Assembly (NCBI RefSeq): GCF_001815905.1
Contig: NZ_KV823280.1
Coordinates: 65,300 to 129,299, forward strand
Direction of reading: 5' to 3'
DNA length: 64,000 bases
From: Brevibacterium sp. HMSC07C04
Lineage (GTDB): Bacteria > Actinomycetota > Actinomycetes > Actinomycetales > Brevibacteriaceae
The notes beneath the pieces were generated by a model that did not search any database, had not been told where the DNA came from, and saw nothing but the letters and a program-made list of their open reading frames with translations. The translations under genes were made by a program, and so were the position numbers. Positions 16,061 to 23,671 of the stretch are shown here, in pieces (the first letter of the stretch is position 1; every line of letters begins with the position of its first letter).

Positions 16061-18033
16061 TCCCTGTTGCCCGGCATCGCTTCGGCTAGAGCACTCAGCG
16101 TCGCCTGTGTCAGCACCATGTATTCGGGCACGCGGAGTTCTTCGGCTTTGGCGGCCCGCCACCGGCTGAGTTCGCTCAGCAGCCCGCTGTCTGCAGGAGA
16201 CGCACAGCTGGCGCATCTGCCCATGCGCCGATCGGCAGGTTCCGAAAGTGCCTTTCCACACTGCCGACAGGCTCTGCTGACTACTGTGCTGCGCGGTGCA
16301 TCTTCGCGGCGTACAGCCTGAGCCCCGCGCATTTCTGCAACAAAGCGCGACACTCTGCGCTGGGTGCGCGACCCCGACTGCCGCATGCGCGCCCATGACA
16401 GGTCGAGTGAATCCCGGGCACGGGTCACTGCAACATAGAACAGTCGGCGCTCTTCGGCTATGTCGCGCGGAGTCTGCGCATAGGAAATGGGCATGAGCCC
16501 CTCGGTGAGCCCAATGAGGTGTACGCAGCTCCACTCCAGGCCCTTCGCGGCGTGCACGCTGGCCAGCGTTACTCCGTCAACGGTCGGGGCGAACTGGTGT
16601 TCACGGCGGTCTTCGAGTTCTGCGCTGAACTGCGGCAGAGTAATGGGCAGCTGCGAGTTGCGCTGCATATCCGAGGCCAGCTGCACGAGCGAATTGAGCG
16701 ATTCCCATTTTTCTCGCAGCGCACCCGTTGCCGAGGGAGGCTGGGCCTGCCATCCGATGCTGGAGAGCACCTCGGCGACTGCCGTATCGAGCCGCTCCGT
16801 GCGCCGTGCGGCAGCAGACGAGCGCAGAAGGACCATGGCTTCTTTGACTTCCCTGCGAGCAAAGAAGCGCTCTCCCCCGCGCAGCACGTAGCTGATACCG
16901 CGGGCTTCGAGGGCTTCCTCTACAGCTCTGCTCTGCCCGTTGGTGCGAAACAGCACGGCGATGTCAGATGCCCGCACGCCCTGCGCTATCTGCGCTTGAA
17001 TCCTCTGGGCTGCCGCAGCGGCTTCCGAAGCGTCGTCAGCGTATTCCGAGGCGGAGGGCGGCTGACCGCCTTCGCGCACCGGCTGCAGTTGCAGGGCGCC
17101 GCTGCCGGTGTGAGAGAGGACCTTGTTGGCGGCCTCGACAATGGATGCGCGTGACCGATAGTTGCGCACCAGTTCGATGGTCGTGGTGCCTGCGAACCGC
17201 TGGGCGGTGCTGAGAAGGTAGTTCGATGTGGCTCCCGCGAAGGTGTAGATAGTCTGAGCGGGGTCCCCGACAACGCACAGAGAGTCTCGATCGCCCAGCC
17301 AGCGCATGAGCAGGTCGTACTGCAGGGGCGACACGTCTTGGAATTCGTCGACGACGAAGTGACGATACTGACTGTGCACCGTGGCAACGAGATCGGCACG
17401 CGTGCCCAGCACTCCCGAGAGCGTCAGCAGAACGTCCTCGAAGTCGAGCAGGCGCCGTTCTGTTTTGAGGTCGCTGTAGCCGCGCATGATGTCGACAATC
17501 GCCGAAGCGCTGAGCCCGCCGGGCAGTTCCCGACTGTGGGCCTGCTGGGCGTATTCGTCGATGCCCAGCAGACTGACAGCCGCGTACTCGATTTCCGCAG
17601 CTACGTCGCGGACGAGTTCGCGCTCGACCGTCAAGCCGAGGTTTCCCATAACGCGGGCAACGGAACCAGCTTTGTTGGGCATGAGTTCCGGGAACGGCCC
17701 TTCGGCGAACATCGGCCAGAAGTAGCGCAGCTGGCGCAGTGCCGCGGCGTGGAATGTGCGAGCCTGGGCGCCCGCAACACCGAGGGAGCGCAGCCGAGAG
17801 CGCATCTCACCCGCTGCTTTTGCCGTGAACGTCAGAGCCAGAGTCTGTTTGGGGTCACGTTGGCCGGTAAGCGCACCGTAGGCAATGCGGTGTGTCATGG
17901 CCCTGGTCTTGCCGGTGCCGGCCCCTGCCAGCACGACAAGAGGACCGCCGGAGTGTTCGGCTACTGCGCGCTGTTCGGTGTCGAGCGCTTCCAGCAGCTG
18001 TGCCGCTTTGGATGTCACAGCATTGGATGTCAC
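15955..18033 (-). CDS. uvrD2: ATP-dependent DNA helicase UvrD2
   Basis: Superfamily 1A helicase, 692 aa. Motifs: Walker A AGAGTGKTR near residue 40, VDEFQDVSPLQYDL (motif II), VGDPAQTIYTFAGA (III), SVHAAKGLEW (V) and FYVAVTRARDSL (VI). After the motor come the UvrD2-specific four-Cys module (CRQC...CASC) and a C-terminal HRDC-like domain with IPGLGSVKLAQFG. GTG at 18033 was chosen because it overlaps the nudC stop (GTGA) after CGGAGA; a duplicated GTG lies five codons later (see the 15-bp repeat). Likely role: 3'-5' unwinding in repair. The 3' end overlaps the convergent E1-like gene by 106 bp. Confidence 0.94.
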   Translation of the reverse strand: MTSNAVTSKAAQLLEALDTEQRAVAEHSGGPLVVLAGAGTGKTRAMTHRIAYGALTGQRDPKQTLALTFTAKAAGEMRSRLRSLGVAGAQARTFHAAALRQLRYFWPMFAEGPFPELMPNKAGSVARVMGNLGLTVERELVRDVAAEIEYAAVSLLGIDEYAQQAHSRELPGGLSASAIVDIMRGYSDLKTERRLLDFEDVLLTLSGVLGTRADLVATVHSQYRHFVVDEFQDVSPLQYDLLMRWLGDRDSLCVVGDPAQTIYTFAGATSNYLLSTAQRFAGTTTIELVRNYRSRASIVEAANKVLSHTGSGALQLQPVREGGQPPSASEYADDASEAAAAAQRIQAQIAQGVRASDIAVLFRTNGQSRAVEEALEARGISYVLRGGERFFARREVKEAMVLLRSSAAARRTERLDTAVAEVLSSIGWQAQPPSATGALREKWESLNSLVQLASDMQRNSQLPITLPQFSAELEDRREHQFAPTVDGVTLASVHAAKGLEWSCVHLIGLTEGLMPISYAQTPRDIAEERRLFYVAVTRARDSLDLSWARMRQSGSRTQRRVSRFVAEMRGAQAVRREDAPRSTVVSRACRQCGKALSEPADRRMGRCASCASPADSGLLSELSRWRAAKAEELRVPEYMVLTQATLSALAEAMPGNRDQLALIPGLGSVKLAQFGSELLDITAAASGVASEP

Positions 18034-18037
18034 AGCA
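18008..18037. repeat. Perfect 15-bp tandem duplication across the uvrD2 start
   Basis: The unit TTGGATGTCACAGCA occurs twice in direct tandem (18008-18022, 18023-18037). On the coding strand it duplicates the GTGACATCC start-codon context in frame, giving two candidate GTG starts five codons apart (18033 and 18018). The first overlaps the nudC stop. Confidence 0.9.
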
Positions 18038-19028
18038 GCTGTTCTCCGTTCATCCACGCGCTGATGATCTGTCCGGCAATGGAGACTTCGCCGGGCAGGG
18101 AAAGCGAGCCGTCAGCTGTTGCCGATGCGATGTCGTCACGGCTGAACCATTTGACGTCAGCGATTTCGCAGCCGTCGGCTGTGATCGTGGCCGACCGGGC
18201 TCGCGCTGCAAACCCGAGCATGAGCGAACAGGGAAACGGCCACGGCTGCGAGCCGAGATAGCGGATGGTGTCGCAGTCGATGTTGGATTCTTCCTGGACT
18301 TCGCGCCGCACTGCCTGTTCCAGAGTTTCTCCGGGTTCGACGAACCCGGCCAGAAGCGAATAGCGGCCTTCTGGCCACAGTGCGTTGTTGCCCAGCAGAA
18401 TGCGCTCCGTTCCGCTGTCGTCAGTGTGCAGAACGGCTGTTATGACGGCCGGATCCGTGCGCGGGAAGTGCTCCGTTCCGGCTGCGGGATCGACGCGCAC
18501 CCACCCGCCTGCCGAAGGCACCGTAGGGTCTCCAGTGCGCGGTGAATGCGTGTGGGTTCTGTGCCAGTTGTCGAGTGCCACGGCGGTGGTTGCCGCATCA
18601 ATGTCAGCATCGCTGAGTTCTGCGGCAAGAGCGCGCAGGTCAACCCACGTGGGGTCGTCCATTGCGGCACCGGCCGCCGGGGCCAGCAGGAAGTCGTCGG
18701 CTGAGGCCGCGCTGTCGTCAAGAACAGCACTGTCGGCTGTTGAGCGGCCGGCGTCATCAAGCAGCAGCGCCACGAGGTCCGCGGCCCCGCTGCGGCCGAT
18801 GTAGACCCGCGTGCCGGTCAGTTTGTCCCAGTGCGGCTTGAGATCGGCCAATGAGAACATGTGCAGACCTTCGCGGGACACGAGAAGACTGCCGCGGTGG
18901 CAGAAGAAGATCCGTGTGCCGCTGCGGGCCAGGACATCTGCAACGCTGCCGTCAGCGCCGCGGTCGGTGTGGTTGCGGTCTGTCCCAACACGGGACAGTG
19001 AGCGGGTCGGCAGCAGGTAGCGGTTCAT
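18030..19028 (-). CDS. nudC: NAD(+)/NADH pyrophosphatase, NudC type
   Basis: 332 aa Nudix hydrolase expected to cleave NADH/NAD to NMN and AMP (and, in known NudC enzymes, to remove NAD caps from RNA). The Nudix box is GFVEPGETLEQAVRREVQEE near residues 215-234, followed by the NudC-specific SQPWPFPCSLM. Unlike canonical NudC, the zinc ribbon has lost its cysteines: the usual CPxCG becomes SPRTG, and the second CxxC is replaced by a DPAAG segment before HFPRTDP. ATG at 19028 fits homologue lengths. It is translationally coupled to uvrD2 and divergent from the kinase-like gene. Confidence 0.9.
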   Translation of the reverse strand: MNRYLLPTRSLSRVGTDRNHTDRGADGSVADVLARSGTRIFFCHRGSLLVSREGLHMFSLADLKPHWDKLTGTRVYIGRSGAADLVALLLDDAGRSTADSAVLDDSAASADDFLLAPAAGAAMDDPTWVDLRALAAELSDADIDAATTAVALDNWHRTHTHSPRTGDPTVPSAGGWVRVDPAAGTEHFPRTDPAVITAVLHTDDSGTERILLGNNALWPEGRYSLLAGFVEPGETLEQAVRREVQEESNIDCDTIRYLGSQPWPFPCSLMLGFAARARSATITADGCEIADVKWFSRDDIASATADGSLSLPGEVSIAGQIISAWMNGEQLL

Positions 19029-19106
19029 GACCACCACGATAGCCGTCAGCACTGACACTGATCTGACACGCGCCTCGGCGAACCTGAAGAGCAGGTCCTG
19101 CCCGGG

Positions 19107-19112
19107 TAGATT
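19107..19112 (+). promoter_or_regulatory. -10 hexamer TAGATT of a probable leaderless transcript
   Basis: TAGATT ends exactly 7 nt before the GTG at 19120, which argues for that GTG rather than the in-frame ATG at 19027 that would overlap the nudC start. Confidence 0.55.
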
Positions 19113-19119
19113 GGGGGAC

Positions 19120-20181
19120 GTGGACACTTTCGATCTTCGTGCAGTGGCAATCAGCACCGTCATGTTGGACGGTTTCAAGGCCAAGCGCTGGAAACGGCTC
19201 GATGACGAACGCGGCCCGCGCCTGTTGGTCAGTGACGATGACCGCACCGTCGTCGTAGCAGCCTTTGACCAGGCGGCGGCGATTGACGCCGAAGCGGAAA
19301 AACTCGCATCCGCTGTTCTGCGCTCTATTCTGCCGACAGAACGCAGCTTCGCCGTGCCCCGCGTTATTGAGTCGCGGACTTTCCGTCCGGGACAGTTCAG
19401 CGACGACGAATGCTGCATTGCGATTTCGCAGCCGCTTGAGGGCGCGCCCATGTCGACGGAGGATTTCCGCACGGCACCGAGTCACGTTGATTCTCTCGCC
19501 GAGTGTCTTGCGGTTCTGCACAGTGCGGAGACCGGTCCGATTGCCGATGCGGGGCTTGTGGTTCACGAGTCTCAGGAGGTTCGGGGCCTGCTGTGGGACC
19601 TCCTGGACCGAGGTGCCGCCACCGGCCAAGTGCCACCCGAACTGCTGGAGCGGTGGGAGACTGTTCTCGAAACTCCCGCCGTGTGGCATTTTCTGCCGGT
19701 TCCCCTGCACGGCGATCTCACGATCGATGCCCTGCGCACGAACGGAAAGTCCATTGTGACGGTCGCAGATTTCAGTTCCCTGCGCGTGGGCGACCCTGCC
19801 GTTGACCTCGAAGCGGTATCGCATCTGCTGGATCCCGAAGAGTTTGACCGTTTCCTCCGCGTGTACGCGGAACGTGTGCGCCATGACGACGCTGGTCTGC
19901 GCAGTCGTATTGACCTGCGCAGCGAAATGGCTGTTCTCGAACTTCTTCTGACCGCCGTCGATTCGGGTGAGAAAGCACAGATCAAAGAAGTAGAGGTTAT
20001 GCTCGCTGACCTTGCCGCGCTCACTGCTCCGCAGGGCGGCAATGACGCTGCCGCGGACAGCGAAGCTGCACCCCAACCCGACGCCTCGCAGGAAGAGACC
20101 TCGCAGGCAGTCGACAAGGACAGTGACGCTGCGGCCGACGAAGCAGCTTCCGGCAACACCGCAGCAGTCGACGATCCATAG
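19120..20181 (+). CDS. Aminoglycoside/macrolide phosphotransferase-like protein with acidic tail
   Basis: 353 aa. The kinase-like fold is suggested by VPLHGDLTIDALR near residue 202 (the Brenner-type HGDL without the usual Asn) and ADFSSLRVGDPAVDLE near 220, where kinases have D-x-x...GDP. Catalysis is therefore possible but not certain. From about residue 305 the chain is an acidic, Ala/Asp/Glu-rich tail, likely disordered. The frame stays open past the TAG stop at 20179-20181 for 28 more codons of the same acidic character, to a TGA at 20266-20268. It lies between nudC and adnB, a position where similar genes occur in Micrococcales. Substrate unknown; a resistance role is not implied. Confidence 0.75.
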   Translation: MDTFDLRAVAISTVMLDGFKAKRWKRLDDERGPRLLVSDDDRTVVVAAFDQAAAIDAEAEKLASAVLRSILPTERSFAVPRVIESRTFRPGQFSDDECCIAISQPLEGAPMSTEDFRTAPSHVDSLAECLAVLHSAETGPIADAGLVVHESQEVRGLLWDLLDRGAATGQVPPELLERWETVLETPAVWHFLPVPLHGDLTIDALRTNGKSIVTVADFSSLRVGDPAVDLEAVSHLLDPEEFDRFLRVYAERVRHDDAGLRSRIDLRSEMAVLELLLTAVDSGEKAQIKEVEVMLADLAALTAPQGGNDAAADSEAAPQPDASQEETSQAVDKDSDAAADEAASGNTAAVDDP

Positions 20182-20254
20182 TCGGCGGGTGAACCCGACC
20201 GCCTGCGCCCGCTGTCCTTCGACGCTTCTGATGACGACGGTGATGCCACCGACG

Positions 20255-23200
20255 TCATTGACCGCTGACGGCTGCCACCAGCTGTTCCCACGTGAGCAGG
20301 CTCGGTTCGCTGCCGGGCGTGCCCGCCGCGGCGAAGCGCACGACGGTGTCGCTTCCCAAAAAGTAAAACGCCGCTGACACATCCCGGCCCGCAAACTGCG
20401 GCATGCGGGCGACGGCGTGGGCGTACATGGACAGCTGGACAGCACGATCTGTCATTTCGCGTTCACTGCGCGGCGCGGAGCCGGTCTTCCAATCAACGAC
20501 TTCAAGCGCGCTTCCCAAGTCGAATACGGCATCGATTTTTCCGGAGATGACCTTCGGTCCGACCTTGAGTTCAAAGGGCAGTTCGACCGCAGCCGGCGTC
20601 CGCCTGGCAAACTCTGAGCTTTCGAACCTGTTTTTGAGCTTCTCCAGCCGTGCTCTTTCGTGTTCCCCCAGACGTCTGGGAGCATGGTCGTCCAGTTCGA
20701 GCAGACTGGACTGGCCGAACCTGTTCTCGACCCAGGCGTGAAACTCCGTGCCAAGGGCTGCCGCCGAAGAGGGCTTCTGCGGCATGGGCCTGCTGCGCTG
20801 CCGGTCGAATTCTTCGCGGTCTCCCACGAAGTCGACCAGGGCTGTCGTTGACAGCCGGCTCAGTTCTGCCGGTTCGCTGTGCGGTTCCGGTTCGAGCAGC
20901 GCCTGCGCGCTTCTGACCAGCGGTCCGATATCGGGCCTGTCGGCAAGTTCGTGCAGTTCGATCCCGGCAGCTGACCGGTAGACCGCGAGAAGTTCTTGCC
21001 TGTGCGAGCGTGTCTGATCGTCAATCGCCGGCGGCCATTCCACGCTCGTCGGGGGTCGGCTGACGCCGTCAACTGCTTCGGGCATCTGCACCTCCCGGCC
21101 GAGTGCTGCGCCGATCTCCTCCAAAAACGGCGACAGGGTGTTCGGCTTGGTACGGCTGGTGATTGCCGATGCGCCGAGCCACAGGTGTGACTCCGCGCGA
21201 GTGACCGCAACATAGGCGAGGCGACGCTCTTCCACCAGATGATCGTCTTTGATCTGCTCGCCGATGGGCCCTCCGAACAGCTCTTTCGCATCCGCTGCCG
21301 TGCTCAGATCCTGCCGCGTTGTGTCCAGGTCCACCAGGTGCTGCCGGTCTCCGCGGAGAGGGTATGGCAGTTCGGCGCCCGTCAGCCAGGCCTTTGTGCT
21401 CTTCGGGAGGGTCGGGAGGTCGCCGACGGTGTTGTCGGGAATGGCCACCGCACTGAATTCAAGCCCTTTGGACGCGTGGATCGTCATGATCTGGACAGAA
21501 TCTGGGTCGGCTTCTTCTGCAGCTGCTTCGAGCGCTTCGCTTTCTTCTGCCACCATGAGCCAGGCGAGGAAGTCCGCAGCCGTTGCAGACGGGTGCTGTG
21601 CCCCGTAGTTCTGCGCCATCGTCTTCAGAGAATCGACGGCCCTGCGGTGGGGTTCGGGATTGGGCAGAGCTTCGATGTCCAAGTCGAGATTGAATACGCG
21701 GACGACGGAGCGCAGGGCTTCGACGGGTGAAGACGCACTGCGGCGGACCGCTCTGAGCCGCAGCGCCAGGGAGCGCAGGCGGCCGACCGCCGCCGTGGAC
21801 AGTCCCGCCTGCTCTGCGAGATCGGCTGATGTGGTGTCGTCGACGAACTCGTCAATGCACTCAATGAGCGTTGGGACTGCTTCTTCGTCGAGTCCTTCAC
21901 CGCGCATCCGGCAGAATCGGCTGAGTGCGCGTATGTCCTTAGCCCCCAGTGCGGTCTGCGGACCGCTGAGCAGTCGCATGACCTCGGTTGCCGCCGTAAT
22001 GTCGACGGCCGATGCCAGGGCTGCAACCGCATCGGCGGTGTATGGGTTGTCGAGCGACCCGCGCGACCCGACGATCGCGTACGGCACTCCCGCTGCGCGC
22101 AGCGCGTCCGCAATGGGCCCGATGGACTTGCGAGCCCGAACCAGCACCGCGCGGCTGCCCGTCCGATCCTTCATCCACAGGGCCAGTTCTCGGTACTGGT
22201 CAAGGCCGTAGTCAACATCTGTGTTGCCCTCTGTCACACAGAAGGTGACGGTGCCGACCGCCGCCTGGTCTGACTGCGGCTCGGCGGGGCCGCCTGTCTT
22301 GGCGTGCGATTTGTGCTTCAGCGGCTCCGACGCGGTTTCGGAAATTGCTTTGAGCGGTTCTGACACGGCGTTGGCAGCATCGAGGATGAGCTGCGCGTTT
22401 CGGAAGGAAATGCTGAGCGTGTATTCCTGTGCCGGATGGCCGCGGAATCTGAACTGCTCTGGGAAGTCTCGAAGGCTTCCGGCCGAAGCCCCTCGCCAGG
22501 CGTAGATGGACTGCCGGTAGTCCCCGACCGCGGTCACTGCTTTGCCCGCAAACAGGGTCTGCAGAAGTTTGAACTGGCTGTCCGAGGTGTCCTGGTACTC
22601 GTCGAGCAGAATGATGTCCCAGCGGCCGCGCTCTTCGGTGAGGGCCTGTTCGTCGGCATTCATGATGGTGTAGGCCGATGCGACCTGGTCGGAGAACTGC
22701 ATGCGCCCGGTTTCGCGCTTGTGTTCTTTCCACCGGCCGGCCAGCAGCGCGTACTGTTTTTTGCGCATCAGCGATTCGATGAGCTCCGATGTTCCGGCTT
22801 CGCGCACTGCTGCCACGGCTCGGTCGGTGAATTCAGGTGTCAGCGTGCGCATGCCCGCGGCTTCGCCGGCCAGCTGTTCAAGACGGGCGCCCAGGGCGTC
22901 TTTTTCTTCTTTGGGAATGCGTTTGCGGCGAACCGCGGCAGCGTGTTTGACCAGCTGCTCGGAGCCGACCGCGTGGGCCAAAGAGAGGTCCAGGTAGTCG
23001 ATGACATCAGCGGATGTCTTGAGGTGTTCGTCAATCTGCGAGGCCAAGTGCAGTGCGTCTTTGATGACTGTGGCGCGTGATTTTTCAGAGGGAATATCTG
23101 CGTCGGTCGCTTGGTCGACGAGCGAACCGAACTCCTGGATGGCTTCGGCGTCGTCCAGAATGGCGGTGCCGTCTTCGATTCCAACGGCCAGGCCGTACTG

Positions 23201-23671
23201 GCTGACGAGTGCGGCGGCATAGGAGTTGTAGGTCTGGACGGTCGGCCCGAACAGTGCATCCAGCGGGTCAGATGCGCCCACTGTGCCGCGCTGCCCTTCT
23301 GCCGCGCGGGTCTGCCTCTCGACGTTCCACCGCTCTGCGCCGTCGCGGCAGGATGCTGCGTGGACTTCGAATGCGCGGATGAAGTCATTGATGCGCTTGG
23401 CGAGTTCACCAACTGCTTTGCGGGTGAAAGTGAGTGCAAGAATGCGGTCCTTGGCGACGTAGCCGTTGGCCACGAGCCACAGCACGCGCTGGGCGATAAC
23501 CGCGGTCTTGCCCGAACCAGCACCTGCGATGACGACTGCCGGGGCGTCGACGGGGCTTTCGATGATCCTCTTCTGTTCGGCCGTGGGCATCGGTTTGGTG
23601 CCGTCTTTGAGAGGCGTCCCGACAATCTGGGCTAGGTCTTCGGCTGAATACTGCGGCGGGGTTTGGTTCAC
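20255..23671 (-). CDS. adnB: AdnB subunit of the AdnAB helicase-nuclease
   Basis: 1138 aa, UvrD-like motor plus RecB-type nuclease, the lead motor of the heterodimer that resects DNA ends for recombination in mycobacteria. Motor motifs are intact: AGAGSGKTAV (Walker A), LLDEYQDTSDSQF (II), VGDYRQSIYAWRGA (III), TIHASKGLEF (V) and LAYVAVTRAESHL (VI). The C-terminal nuclease has GTEFHAW, GKIDAVFD and EVVDWKTG, followed by QLSMYAHA. GTG at 23671 overlaps the adnA stop (GTGA) with GGAGAGG upstream, indicating coupling and equal stoichiometry. Order adnA-adnB is as in Rv3202c-Rv3201c. Confidence 0.94.
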   Translation of the reverse strand: MNQTPPQYSAEDLAQIVGTPLKDGTKPMPTAEQKRIIESPVDAPAVVIAGAGSGKTAVIAQRVLWLVANGYVAKDRILALTFTRKAVGELAKRINDFIRAFEVHAASCRDGAERWNVERQTRAAEGQRGTVGASDPLDALFGPTVQTYNSYAAALVSQYGLAVGIEDGTAILDDAEAIQEFGSLVDQATDADIPSEKSRATVIKDALHLASQIDEHLKTSADVIDYLDLSLAHAVGSEQLVKHAAAVRRKRIPKEEKDALGARLEQLAGEAAGMRTLTPEFTDRAVAAVREAGTSELIESLMRKKQYALLAGRWKEHKRETGRMQFSDQVASAYTIMNADEQALTEERGRWDIILLDEYQDTSDSQFKLLQTLFAGKAVTAVGDYRQSIYAWRGASAGSLRDFPEQFRFRGHPAQEYTLSISFRNAQLILDAANAVSEPLKAISETASEPLKHKSHAKTGGPAEPQSDQAAVGTVTFCVTEGNTDVDYGLDQYRELALWMKDRTGSRAVLVRARKSIGPIADALRAAGVPYAIVGSRGSLDNPYTADAVAALASAVDITAATEVMRLLSGPQTALGAKDIRALSRFCRMRGEGLDEEAVPTLIECIDEFVDDTTSADLAEQAGLSTAAVGRLRSLALRLRAVRRSASSPVEALRSVVRVFNLDLDIEALPNPEPHRRAVDSLKTMAQNYGAQHPSATAADFLAWLMVAEESEALEAAAEEADPDSVQIMTIHASKGLEFSAVAIPDNTVGDLPTLPKSTKAWLTGAELPYPLRGDRQHLVDLDTTRQDLSTAADAKELFGGPIGEQIKDDHLVEERRLAYVAVTRAESHLWLGASAITSRTKPNTLSPFLEEIGAALGREVQMPEAVDGVSRPPTSVEWPPAIDDQTRSHRQELLAVYRSAAGIELHELADRPDIGPLVRSAQALLEPEPHSEPAELSRLSTTALVDFVGDREEFDRQRSRPMPQKPSSAAALGTEFHAWVENRFGQSSLLELDDHAPRRLGEHERARLEKLKNRFESSEFARRTPAAVELPFELKVGPKVISGKIDAVFDLGSALEVVDWKTGSAPRSEREMTDRAVQLSMYAHAVARMPQFAGRDVSAAFYFLGSDTVVRFAAAGTPGSEPSLLTWEQLVAAVSGQ

